A stretch of DNA of 22,399 nucleotides, from assembly GCA_000444245.1 (NCBI GenBank), contig ATSW01007013.1, forward strand, positions 1 through 22,399. The letters are read 5' to 3'. The translations under genes and the position numbers were made by a program. Under the pieces are notes generated by a model, which saw only the letters and a list, made by a program, of their open reading frames with translations, was not told the DNA's origin and searched no databases. Below, piece by piece: positions 1-8,700 of this stretch (its first letter is position 1; each line of letters begins with the position of its first letter). This DNA comes from Botryllus schlosseri. Taxonomy: Eukaryota; Chordata; Ascidiacea; Stolidobranchia; Styelidae.

Positions 1-421
1 CACATTAAGGCATGAATTTTTGGCCAACATACGGCTGGGCAAAGTGCGGTGCTAAAGGTATCTTCTGCGATAAAAACTTGACCAAAATGGACCGTTGCTT
101 GTTGGTCAAAACCGCTATTGATATGTCCGGCCGTCCAAATGATCCCCACCGAATATTCCCATACTTGAAGCAATTTGATTAAACAGTAGTACAAACGCAG
201 TACAAATAAGACCCCCATAGAGGAAAATGATGCACCCAGTTTGAAATCGCGCGCGCTAGACATGTTTCATAGAGCCGCGTTGCGTACAACTATTGTATGC
301 GCGTTCTTTAGTCATACATGTCAGGAAAGACGTGGCATACTAATATTGAAAAGTAATTATTATGATGTGTGGGACTTAGGTCGCGAGATGCTATTGAAAC
401 TCAGATTTGGGTCTAATAAAG
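1..421. other. Left edge, no gene supported
   Basis: Both strands hold short open frames (for example plus 12-179, and a minus frame open to base 1), but neither matches the ADAMTS spacer or a family I know. The rest of the ADAMTS gene should continue leftward on the minus strand, so this is probably intron. Confidence 0.4.
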
Positions 422-425
422 TTGA

Positions 426-623
426 TCGGGGCCTACGATACGCTGTCACTTGGCTCTTAATTGGGTTGTTATTAGACTTGTATGGCGAGGCGTCTGGTAT
501 CGGGAAGTGAGATCGCAAGCAATCATTGAGTCAGTCGTGATGTCTGTTTTGTAAGCGTCGTCCTCTTATATCCTGCAAGTGTAATGTGCCATATATTAGG
601 GCGTAAGTATCGTAGGCCCCGGG
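426..623. mobile_element. piggyBac-like non-autonomous element, about 198 bp
   Basis: The inverted ends are GGGGCCTACGATAC (428-441) and its complement (608-621). Both ends abut TTGA (422-425 and 624-627), a one-base variant of the piggyBac target TTAA. The same terminal sequence recurs at 7981. The left tip has T where the right has CC. There is no coding capacity. It probably lies in an ADAMTS intron. Confidence 0.6.
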
Positions 624-750
624 TTGATGTTAGTCAGGGGCTAAGGTTAAGGCTATTGGTGTCGCACAGACGCTCGCAGCATCGCAAGAAGCTCCAAATC
701 CACCGTTCTCTCTGTACAAAGGGTTTGTTGTTTCGCGTATATTTGCTCAC

Positions 751-874
751 CACTTTCGTGGACGTCTTCCGTGAACGATCCATTCACAAAACGGCATGTT
801 GAGTTATCGCCATTGCAAACACCGCACCGGTCTTCCGTCGCGTTCGAGTGTAAGCGAAAGTCACATCCGACGCG
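751..874 (-). CDS. ADAMTS: ADAMTS exon 15: end of cysteine-rich domain, start of spacer
   Basis: Reads [20 protein letters not shown], then [20 protein letters not shown] and S, before donor GTG|GTGAGC. VGCD and [11 protein letters not shown] mark the junction of cysteine-rich and spacer domains. The next spacer exon, expected to begin with GY and then IPAGA, was not found in 1-750, so the gene likely continues outside the window. Confidence 0.92.
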
Positions 875-3800
875 CTGATATATCGCCACGGAACAGCAGC
901 AGAATTGATCGGCCGTGATACGGAAACGGATGACTTTGACTCACCTCGCATTTTCCAGCGATGCAAACGTTGTTATCGAGCTCTCCGCATCTCGTCCCGT
1001 CAATCACCCGCGGCGCTAGAACGACGGAGTATCCGAAACCTTCCGCTTCACACATGAGTTCACACGGCCCGGCAGCTGTATGCGAGTTGCATTACGGGAT
1101 TGGCGCAATCGATTTTGCGAGCTTGCACCAGAGATGGCCAGACTAGTCATGTATGAGTCGATGTTACGGTATATAGGGTTGTAACCATAAGTCGCAAGGC
1201 TCCGAGTCACAAGTCAATCTCACTTTTATACTTTTGACTCGAGTCAAGTCGAGTCATTTTCAATTCACCACCGAGTCAAGTCCGAGTCCAAGTCAGCGAG
1301 CAGAGGGTCGAGTCCGAGTCATGGTATCATGACTCGAGTTCGAGTCCAAGTCATTGTGATGACTACTCAGTTTACAGTTAAAGTCTAGTTAAACCCATTT
1401 TTAAAACTCTGTTTGGTGATATCGAAAGGTTCGCATTAATAATATATACTAATTTTCCTCACTTCTAGCAGTTTTTGGTCGCATTTTCAAGTACCAGTAC
1501 CAATAGACGAAATCCCAATATTGTGGTTGGTTGGTTACTTTACTATTCTTCGAAATTACAATGAAATGTCGGTCTTGGCGTCTGTGTCTCGAGTCATATG
1601 ACTTGGCTCGAGTCATGCACAATGAATCGAGTCCAAGTCGAGTCAATACACAGATTGACTCGAGTCGAGTCGAGTCACTTTCGTATTTTGAGAAAATGAC
1701 TCGAGTCAAGTCGAGTCATCAGAAAATCGTGACTCGAGTCGGACTCAAGTCGAGTCATGACTCGAGTCATTACAACCATGTGTAAATCTCTACTCAAATA
1801 CAAGTAGAGGTAGCAGTTTCCAAGTCATGTAACAAATATTTCAAGAGGAAATGGAAAATGAAAGGACTGACCAATAATCAAGTCAGTAATTTCAAAAAGT
1901 AGATTTGGTCAAAGTGTCGCATAATTTTAGCAGGTGCCTACTTTCGATATTGCAAGATGTATATTAGCGGCTAATGCAAAATTACATTTATGGCACTGAA
2001 AATACACACAATATTTCAAACTATATTCCATAACCGTGATACAGGGTTGTGTTACTACAATTTAACACATAAAAGTAATGCAATTTCCGAATTGTAAAAG
2101 TTAGTAGTTTTGACTCAATAACTGTTCTATAGTCTAAAATCATAACAGCTTTTGTATAAGTAATGCATGTAGACGAATCCTATTTGAGTACTCCAAAAAA
2201 CTAGAAGTACCTCTGCTGTTCACCCACCGCTTTTCCAGAATCTCTGAGTTGCCGGTATCCACTTGAAATATTTATAACGATATGGTTTCTTATCGAATTC
2301 GGCGCATTGTTCCGCCCGAAAATCCATGTGCGGTGACGGGCATTCCTTTTGAATACAAAGCGAGTAATCGGTTCTTCACGGATTTTGACTTAAACTTGAA
2401 GTAGCCTACGCTACACGTAGGAATATTTACCACAGTGTTGCATAATTCATAGCGCACATCTTCGCCTTCGCAGCGACGCCCCCCGTGACGCGGTGAAGGA
2501 TTGTCGCACGTGCGTCGTTTCTCTCTCACTGCGACCCCGCACGTTTTGCTGCATTTAGTCCACGGACTGAACGCAGACCAAGCACCGTCCGTTGGTTGCG
2601 GACCGCTGGACCCGAACGTAACGCACTCTCCTCTGCGACACCACTAAACCCCGTTGAATTACAAACAGACCAAGTAGAAGAAATAGCAAGTCCTCCCTCA
2701 CCATGCCGTCTCCACACTCCGATCCCTCGCTTGATGGTAGGTGCTTCGTCTTACAGGCTCCATCTGGCGCCGCGCACCATAACATTTTGCATATATAGGA
2801 CTTTGAATATTGAACAGGATAATTTGAAATTTGGTACAAGATATCAAACAACGCGTATGATACCTGCCTTGTTACCTTTGTACATATATTGACACACAGT
2901 GTAGTTTACATCAAATTGCAGAACGCATTGTTTGGCCGCATTGTAGATCTGACCCGGTAGCTCGTCTGCCCACCGATCTTCAAATTCGGTTCTATTGACC
3001 GCTAGATTTGACAGGCATCGGGATTGATTGGTTCTTGATTAATTAGAATTAGATGGTTAATCTCTTTGTTTACGTGAGAGTATCTAAAAATGCGCGTACT
3101 TCAAAAAATCTTTTAACGACTTCCGACTACATGAAGACCAAGAAAACACGCCATTGTAAGAGTTAATCGTTGGCGACATGACATACCCGCCTCTTCTGGT
3201 GCATGAATTTCCTTCTCCGTCATGGGCGATACCTAAACTATATAATGATTGGTCTCTAGCTGGATAAGGTCCTGCTATGATTCGCAGGATGGCATTACCT
3301 ATGTCCGATCTCGTGTGCGATGGTAAATCCCAATCCAAGCCCGGTGTCTTCGCTGATCGAACACGACTCATCAAATATGCACATCCCATTAGTCTTCGCC
3401 AAGCCTGACAAATCAATGGAATTAAAGAAGTGCATGGCACCGTGGAGCGCGTCATTTAAATACCCATTGTGTCGCACGGTCCGTCCTTGTCAATGCAAAT
3501 GTCTTTCCCAGTTAACAGTATGGAATGATCTGGCCGTTTGGAGAGGTTTGAAGACCTTTTCGATTGCCATTTGCAAAAATTTGTTAGTGACGATGTGGCG
3601 TTGTGTCCGATATTAAACTCCTTTAAAGTGACAGGCATCAGTTAAATTTTCCCCTTGGCCATGATAGTATATATGCTATATTCTCTCATATAAATGCATT
3701 TTGTTGTAATCAGTAATCACGTACCTCATCATCTTCCAATAGGACCAATCCAATAATGGATATATCTAAATGTGTATCCAGAGTTGCGTCGTGAAATAAT

Positions 3801-6200
3801 GTGTTCACCTAAACGACATCAACAATGTTACGATACTTTTAGTAAATACCAAGTCAGGCCCTACAATAGTAGCAGTGGTAGTTCTAGTATGCCCAATTGC
3901 CCATACCGAACTATTTTTAGTGCAGCGATCGACATACAAGGAAGCAAACGTTAGGAATGTATTCTGCATAGCAAACGTAACGTGGCGGGAATCCAACGAT
4001 AAATTTTAATTCGATATGGTGACGGAATATATTGATATCAAAATTGCACATACTACTCCCGTTGTGATAAGTGTAATTCGGAAACCGGGATAGCATTGGC
4101 GCCGCGTGTTACGTCTATATACAAGTAGCATCGAATCCTTGAAAGTAAACTAAACACTAAACAGTGTATACTTAACGGCAAATAATATTCTCATACCATA
4201 TTCATCACTGTCAGTACATAACTGACGACGTCCGTACGGTGTTGAGATTTGTGCTTCTTAATCATCGCGCTATCCACAACCACTAACGTCTCGATAATGC
4301 GATTGTTGCTAGGAGCAATAGCCCGCTTTTGTCGTGTTTGCCCTGATAGCATATGTAATCGATCTCGCCAAGTCGGATTGGAATTGACTTCCACATTTCT
4401 GTGTAATTTCGGAGAGTTGATTATAAAACTGCAGTTGGCGCGCATCGACATAGGTCGAAGATGAACCTTTTGGTGTTCGAACCGCAATTCGAAGAGTTTG
4501 TTTGCATAATATCGCTTCTCCTGTAGAATACATATGTGACTTGACTGGATCGAACTCCAACCTCGACCGGTTCCACGAAATAATCATCGTCTGCGCGAAG
4601 CAGTGCTCTCTGAAAGGTGTCGGGATACATTACTCATATAGTTTACGAGAGCACATGAATCTAGGCTATCACCAATCCGTTGCAGACGGAGATTGCAGCG
4701 GTTTTATCCGAGTCCGAATTGATGACGCCTTCGTAAAGACACGTGCCATCGATTTCCGATACGTCGTCACCAGCAGCGCGGACTTCAGTTCCGTTTTTAT
4801 ACAGTTTCACGGCGAACCTGGTCGCGTCAATAATGTGATTGGACTTTCGCAAATGGATCAAAAAGTTCCAATCTGATGTTGGTATTCTGATATATTTCAG
4901 ATCTCTTGAGGTTTTTTCGGCATGATGACGAAGATACAGTTTGTTGCCTGCTTCGTCCAAGAATTCAGGGATCACAACTTCGTAGTCTGAAACAAAATAC
5001 ATATATCGATGCGTGGCATTGGGGTATAGCCAGGATCGAAATTGGTTAAGGGGAGAAAGGTCGCGAATATGCATTTTGATCTACAGTGAAGATGAATGGC
5101 GTCACAATGAATAAGTCAAATCCGTGAAGGGTCACTGGTGATTTTCTCCCGCTGTGTATTTGTCGTCCAATTTGCATATATGAAGTTATCGGGATGTTTT
5201 GACTAATTGTAAACTAACCATAAACTGTATCTGGGTCCTAAGATACCATTGCGATAAGAGGGTATTGCTACGATGCAGTATCGGCCAACTTCAACTTGTT
5301 CAACAAGTATACTGCGGCCCTTCGCAATGTTTACATCTTTTACATCTCGAATACTCGCGACTCCGACACTTTGCAGCGCGCATTCGTAAATGGGAACATA
5401 TTTAACACGCTACCTCCGTCGAAATAGCATTAGTTACCAGTAGCCACGGACATATGTTCTTTAATACTTTACAACCGGCATCGAATATTTACCCATCCTT
5501 TTGATACTTATGCCAACAGTCCGCTTAATCTTCTTGTCAATAATTGGATGTCGGTAAGACGCAAACTCGTATACACCCACCTCGGAGTCTTGGGCATAAT
5601 ATATTGTGAAGATCGATATTTGGATCATACACATCTTGCGGCTGTACCAACTTCGATTCCAAGTTTGAAATTAATGAAATCTGGAAATATACAAATAATC
5701 TGCATGCAATATACTGCATTAGCGGATAGAGTAAGAGTCTTTAGGGAGCAGATCATGTCCGACGAGTCGGCATTAATTAACGCTGCTTTGATTGCAATTT
5801 ATACCACTGTTTCCTTTACACAGAGTTAAAGTTACAATTACTTACGCGTAGTTAGGAGAAACGGCAACGACAGGCGGACTGATGGACCTCTTCAGCAAAA
5901 CGACCCATGACAATGTAATAGGTGGGTACTTACTGCCCAGTGTTGAAGCATGAGAAGTCAATATCGATTTGAATTACTCATATATGCACCATTCAGATCA
6001 CGTGGCGTCGTGGGTCGTTCAAGTGCGAGACATAGTCATGAAATTTTCATAAAGCTTCAGTCATCGATTATACCTACATAGTAAGTGTGATACCATTTAT
6101 GCATATAGATTATGCAACTCACGGACATAGTACAGCTCTCCCCGCCGGGACTTACCAAAACGAATGCAATGTAAATTTCCAATTTCCAAGCTCCACTCAT
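751..6200 (-). CDS. ADAMTS: ADAMTS-family secreted metalloprotease, 15 exons, 3' end missing
   Basis: This gene encodes a secreted zinc metalloprotease acting in the extracellular matrix. I traced 15 coding exons on the minus strand: 6200-6156, 5680-5581, 4986-4673, 4609-4562, 4520-4197, 3808-3725, 3620-3464, 3404-3299, 3237-3100, 3033-2868, 2800-2702, 2643-2431, 2345-2228, 1075-945 and 874-751. Together they give about 722 residues. Domain order: signal peptide, propeptide (to about residue 235), furin site RQKR, reprolysin domain with HEIGHSLGIAHD and a VMSP Met-turn (about 245-450), disintegrin-like domain, first thrombospondin type-1 repeat, cysteine-rich domain, start of spacer. Splice phases agree at every join except that exon 4/5 needs either a 41-nt intron or a 1-nt frameshift, and exon 10/11 needs a GC donor. 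The full spacer and any C-terminal TSP repeats were not found. Family assignment is firm. Similarity to ADAMTS16/18 ([28 protein letters not shown]) is from memory. Confidence 0.95.
945..1075 (-). CDS. ADAMTS: ADAMTS exon 14: cysteine-rich domain, second part
   Basis: After acceptor CATACAG, reads [20 protein letters not shown], then [20 protein letters not shown] and E|GTGAGT. PCEL.C, DGT.C and NVCI.GKC are conserved in the family. Confidence 0.94.
1174..1780. mobile_element. hAT-like non-autonomous element with GAGTC arrays, in ADAMTS intron 13
   Basis: The ends read TAGGGTTGTAACCATAAGTC on the left and, as reverse complement, CATGGTTGTAATGACTCGAG on the right. Both subterminal parts are packed with GAGTC/GACTC pentamers (1205-1352 and 1590-1770), usually as ACTCGAGTCAAGTCGAGTCA. 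I could not find a convincing 8-bp duplication. It accounts for over half of the 1152-nt intron. It shares the GAGTC design, but not its tips, with 15568-16459. Confidence 0.65.
2228..2345 (-). CDS. ADAMTS: ADAMTS exon 13: cysteine-rich domain, first part
   Basis: Reads [20 protein letters not shown] then [27 protein letters not shown] is a hallmark of the ADAMTS cysteine-rich domain. It ends GCG|GTGGGT at phase 1, before an intron of 1152 nt that contains a hAT-like element. Confidence 0.93.
2431..2643 (-). CDS. ADAMTS: ADAMTS exon 12: end of disintegrin-like domain and TSP type-1 repeat
   Basis: Starts [11 protein letters not shown] and continues into [15 protein letters not shown], then [18 protein letters not shown] and YELCNTV. 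All elements of a thrombospondin type-1 repeat are present. The WxxW Trp pair can carry C-mannosylation and the CSxTCG site O-fucose in this family. Confidence 0.95.
2702..2800 (-). CDS. ADAMTS: ADAMTS exon 11: disintegrin-like domain, second part
   Basis: Reads [20 protein letters not shown] then [19 protein letters not shown]. It matches the family pattern IC..LWC......C.T...P...GT.CG...W. The following Trp is supplied by exon 12, across a 58-nt intron. Confidence 0.93.
2868..3033 (-). CDS. ADAMTS: ADAMTS exon 10: disintegrin-like domain, first part
   Basis: Reads [13 protein letters not shown], then [18 protein letters not shown] and VNYTVC. LPGQIY....QC is diagnostic for the ADAMTS disintegrin-like domain. 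The frame reaches exon 11 cleanly only if the donor is the GC type AAG|GCAGGT at 2867; the nearer GT donors give the wrong phase. Confidence 0.88.
3100..3237 (-). CDS. ADAMTS: ADAMTS exon 9: third zinc ligand and Met-turn
   Basis: Joining AG from exon 8 to T here makes Ser and completes HEIGHSLGIAHD. The exon continues GEGNSC, then [18 protein letters not shown], with the Met-turn methionine in VMSP and the WSSCSR motif that ends the catalytic domain. It closes GAA|GTACGC at phase 2. Confidence 0.95.
3299..3404 (-). CDS. ADAMTS: ADAMTS exon 8: zinc-binding active site, first part
   Basis: Reads [19 protein letters not shown] and ends FTIAHEIGH plus AG|GTAATG. The active-site helix is split by a 61-nt intron. 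The first two zinc histidines and the catalytic Glu are here; the third histidine is in exon 9. Confidence 0.95.
3464..3620 (-). CDS. ADAMTS: ADAMTS exon 7: protease domain middle
   Basis: Reads [19 protein letters not shown], then [13 protein letters not shown] and CDTMG. FCKWQ, the H..ILLT strand and C.T.G are standard reprolysin landmarks. It ends ATGG|GTATTT at phase 1, and the 59-nt intron is removed to give [13 protein letters not shown]. Confidence 0.93.
3725..3808 (-). CDS. ADAMTS: ADAMTS exon 6: protease domain beta strands
   Basis: This 28-codon exon lies between GTTTAG and GAG|GTACGT. It reads [17 protein letters not shown] then [11 protein letters not shown]. It fills the expected gap after TVMNM, where family members have a SIG..INIVVVRLV.LE-type strand. 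Confidence 0.88.
4197..4520 (-). CDS. ADAMTS: ADAMTS exon 5: end of propeptide, furin site, start of protease domain
   Basis: The exon carries [12 protein letters not shown], a proprotein-convertase site separating propeptide from enzyme. It continues into [15 protein letters not shown] and [11 protein letters not shown], the opening strand and helix of the reprolysin domain. It ends ATG|GTATGA at phase 0. Confidence 0.93.
4562..4609 (-). CDS. ADAMTS: ADAMTS exon 4: propeptide DYF(I/V)EP motif
   Basis: After a 63-nt intron ending CACCTTTCAG, the exon reads [16 protein letters not shown], matching the family motif YFIEPL. The 3' boundary is uncertain. GAG|GTTGGA gives a 41-nt intron; CCG|GTCGAG or TTC|GTGGAA also keep phase 0. 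Reading straight on gives VTYVFYRR, which resembles the family's HVVYRR, so a 1-nt assembly error in place of an intron is possible. Confidence 0.75.
4673..4986 (-). CDS. ADAMTS: ADAMTS exon 3: M12B propeptide
   Basis: The exon opens after TTTTGTTTCAG with [15 protein letters not shown] and closes with [20 protein letters not shown] then NGL|GTGATA. The Tyr-x-Gly and Ser/Ala-x-Ser-x-Cys-x-Gly-Leu spacing is the conserved end of the reprolysin propeptide. Phases are 1 in and 0 out. Confidence 0.93.
5581..5680 (-). CDS. ADAMTS: ADAMTS exon 2: end of signal peptide, start of propeptide
   Basis: The exon follows the good acceptor TATATTTCCAG and ends at CGAG|GTGGGT. It reads [19 protein letters not shown] and onward, 33 codons plus one base. 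That G joins AC of exon 3 to make Asp, giving RLRDYEVVIP, the usual opening of an M12B propeptide. Confidence 0.8.
6156..6200 (-). CDS. ADAMTS: ADAMTS exon 1: start codon and first half of signal peptide
   Basis: The exon starts at ATG 6200-6198 and reads [15 protein letters not shown], then the strong donor TTG|GTAAGT at phase 0. Joined to exon 2, the hydrophobic stretch IYIAFVLISLI is completed, which is the core of a signal peptide. That supports both the start and the join. A TTTTCAG acceptor lies 54 nt upstream at 6254. Confidence 0.75.
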
Positions 6201-6253
6201 GATACACGCGATGAAACACCAATAATCCACAAGATATACTTGACACTTCAATT

Positions 6254-6262
6254 CTGAAAATC
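6254..6262 (-). promoter_or_regulatory. Splice acceptor 5' of the ADAMTS start codon
   Basis: GATTTTCAG on the minus strand ends 53 nt before the ATG. It could join a non-coding 5' exon. In lineages with spliced-leader trans-splicing it could instead receive a leader. The sequence alone cannot tell which. Confidence 0.35.
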
Positions 6263-6983
6263 GCCTGTAATTCCGATGTTGTCCTCTACAATTAACTAAG
6301 TCCTCTTTTGAACAGTGTTATCGCCCAGACCTTATGGTGTCCCGTGGAAGGCTCTACATCTCAGGGAGTCACGGTGAGATAGGAATGTTACATTTTTTCC
6401 TTCACAACAAAGATTGCTCTTATGCACTCCGTGTGGCAGTATATGCTGTGCTCTATCTCAGCTGGGGATAAGTCAATACAGCTTGTGCGATAGGCATGTA
6501 GATTGTAGGACCTGTTCAACTATTTATGCGATACCTTGATCTATTTTGAATCGCTAGGATCAGCGTCGGTCGAGATTGTGGACCTATTTACAGAGTAGAT
6601 GTGAGAGATCTGCGCATTGATCGCACATATACATTTCTACCGTCAACGATGTTCACGTGTCTGTATCAAGGCGACTAGTGCAGGGATAATTTGTCTTTAA
6701 TAATCCCTCTGATTTAAAAGCGTCCCAGTGAAAGTTAAAGCTTTTACACTACGTATATCTATAGCTGAGCTTGTATGTACGATGTAGTGTACAGCAAAAC
6801 GAAAAATTTACGTATAGCTGTTGAACCGACTATTTTGAGGGTTCCAACCATCCCATATCGTATACATTGGCTATATATCGGGTGGTAATTGTCCGTAGGC
6901 TCATACTGCATGTGTTTTGGAAAGTATTTACACAATTATGGCATAATTTTACAACTTATGTTTAAAACACTTTAAAGCACTTT
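6263..6983. other. Upstream flank of ADAMTS, no gene seen
   Basis: AT-rich sequence with no open frame of note on either strand. As the 5' flank of the minus-strand ADAMTS gene it may hold its promoter, but I see no core motif I would defend. Confidence 0.4.
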
Positions 6984-6991
6984 GTTTAAAA

Positions 6992-7870
6992 CACGGGTGT
7001 CCAACTCAACTTGCGTTGCAGGCCGAATTCAAACCTTCGGGACGCTCCCGGGCCGCACCAAACAAATGGTACCATAATGTTAACTCGAAAATCCATGGCC
7101 TTGTTTTTCACTTGAATACTTTCATTATATTTAGGATCATAGGGGTTCTATTCTAGCAACACCGTTATTCGCAAGAATCGAAATTGGCAAAATTCGATGA
7201 TTTACTGGTTTAATACATATATTAACCGCTAAAACAGTAGCTCCAACGGCGATGTAAGTGGTCAATGGTCATATGTCAATGCTCCCTAGTTTTAGTCGTT
7301 GACGTTAGCCTTGCGTTTTGTGAATACAAGAGATAATAACCGTACACGCGGACGTTGGAATTTGTTTATTAGGCTATTATCATGAAATCGTGATACCAGT
7401 TTCTGTGGAGGTCAGGAACTTTTTGAAACAGAAGAGATACAGCACTGCGATCACGGATATTTGAAGTATAATTCTGTGTAACTATTATATTCTGCATGTG
7501 AGGAGAAAATGACAGTCTTCACTGCCGTTTTTGCATCTGTGAATAACTACTTCTCGATCATTTTGTGCATGAAACTCGAAATCTAGTGTGCAAATTTTGT
7601 CTTCTCGGAATTGGGTGTTAATGTCGCCCACTTATTTCCTAATGGTGAGTAGAGTTAAACTACAATACCAATGTCCGATGGTTATGTGGCCCATTCATGC
7701 CCGACATTTGCTGCCTTGATGGATTGCTTGATGGAAATAATCCCTACCAAAAATTTTATAACATTTGATAGAAATGTGCTGGATAATATAAGCATTTCTT
7801 ACACTACTCAGTACTCAGAATGGCTTCGCGGGCCAGATGAAATCGTCTGGCTGGACGTTTGACACTCCTG
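6992..7870. mobile_element. hAT-like non-autonomous element, 879 bp
   Basis: The left end is CACGGGTGTCCAACTCAAC; the right end as reverse complement is CAGGAGTGTCAAACGTCCAG. The flanks are GTTTAAAA (6984-6991) and GCTTAAAA (7871-7878), an 8-bp duplication with one mismatch. The GTGTCCAAC type of end followed by a GC-rich stretch is typical of hAT elements. The plus frame 7671-7862 inside it is not a transposase. Confidence 0.8.
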
Positions 7871-7980
7871 GCTTAAAACAACCATTTGTTTTAAATACAA
7901 CCCTACCTGCAACGCATAGGTGCTGCAGCGGAAGATTATGACACTACACTGTGACCGCCACCTTCAAGAGTAAATGTTAA

Positions 7981-8009
7981 CCCGGGGCCTACGATATCGT
8001 ATGCCCCGG
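7981..8009. repeat. piggyBac-type tip-to-tip palindrome between two TTAA sites
   Basis: A 29-bp near-perfect palindrome starts CCCGGGGCCTACGATA and ends as its complement with one mismatch. It is flanked exactly by TTAA at 7977-7980 and 8010-8013. The tip equals the end of the element at 426-623. It looks like two terminal repeats with no interior. Confidence 0.65.
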
Positions 8010-8319
8010 TTAACCATATCAAACATTTGCTGATCCTAGATACCTTAATATTATGTATCAAGTTTTGTTTATACAGAAAATATGACACCGAGTATGCGAA
8101 GGCACGAGACGTCATCAGAAAATACGTTGGCGGGTCGACTCAAAAATGTTAACTATTCTGCGGCGTATTAATTGTATTTCTAAATTGAAAGCGGGGAATT
8201 GTTAATACATGGGGCTCAGTGAATTTATTGATATTAGACAATTTATTGGTTATTGGTAATATATGGGATTGTTGATGAATAGGCAATGGGAAAGTGACGG
8301 TTAATGAACAAAATTAATA

Positions 8320-8325
8320 TTTATT
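8320..8325 (-). terminator. Polyadenylation signal AATAAA
   Basis: AATAAA on the minus strand, about 100 nt after the stop codon at 8428. It suits the 3' end of the gene whose last exon is 8615-8428. Confidence 0.5.
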
Positions 8326-8427
8326 CGCCGTGTCATAATTCAAAACAATGGGAGACACGATACATCTTAAATTCTTTTTAGCCGACAAACACGTTTTTTA
8401 TAAATACATTAAAATGTATTTAGGATA

Positions 8428-8615
8428 CTACAAGGCTTGGCGAGGTTGCTGCCTCCGGAGCAGTGTATAGTGCGGCTTGGTGAAATAGGCTTTGTTGTTG
8501 ATGGAAACTAGCAGTGCTTCCGAAATTAGCACCCCCCTAGCCGAGTGTGTGTCTTCGTGTTTTTTGCCATAATACCAACTAAAATTATACTCCACAGCAA
8601 TGTGCTTGTCCCAAA
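8428..8615 (-). CDS. Last coding exon of an unidentified minus-strand gene
   Basis: After the strong acceptor CCGTCCTTTCAG the frame reads WDKHIAVEYNFSWYYGKK, then GVLISEALLVSINNKAYF, and ends RRQQPRQAL and a stop. The join to the exon upstream is phase 1 to phase 1 across an 85-nt intron (8700-8616), like the small introns of the neighbouring ADAMTS gene. AATAAA follows about 100 nt after the stop. I do not recognise the domain; the alternating polar/hydrophobic pattern suggests beta strands of an extracellular protein. An alternative is one unspliced exon open from 8700. Confidence 0.55.
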
Positions 8616-8700
8616 CTGAAAGGACGGGCCCAACCTTGACTCCAGTAAACAAATACGTAGTGTTCCGAATCTTCTTGGAATTTCGGCCGTCGGCCCTCAC

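Noticed and set aside
12-179. Plus-strand frame from ATG at 12, 56 codons
   Set aside because: Looks protein-like but short, with no known motif; the minus strand is equally open here.
241-510. Plus-strand 89-residue frame
   Set aside because: Begins at TTG, runs into the piggyBac-like element at 426 and has no recognisable domain.
560-571. Acceptor ACTTGCAG as the start of an ADAMTS spacer exon
   Set aside because: It would give GY as expected, but the following residues do not match the spacer, and the site lies inside the element 426-623.
1205-1770. GAGTC arrays as a CRISPR or satellite
   Set aside because: Irregular spacing, no unique spacers, both orientations present, and bounded by paired inverted ends like the 15568-16459 element; a transposon explains it.
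2596-2892. Plus-strand frame opposite ADAMTS exons 10-12
   Set aside because: Shadow of well-supported minus-strand exons with TSP and disintegrin-like signatures.
4502-4876. Plus-strand 124-residue frame
   Set aside because: Antisense of propeptide exons 3-5; no family features of its own.
5548-5829. Plus-strand 93-residue frame
   Set aside because: Overlaps ADAMTS exon 2, which has good splice sites, correct phases and completes the signal peptide on the minus strand.
7671-7862. Plus-strand 63-residue frame
   Set aside because: Lies entirely in the non-autonomous hAT 6992-7870 and ends at its tip.
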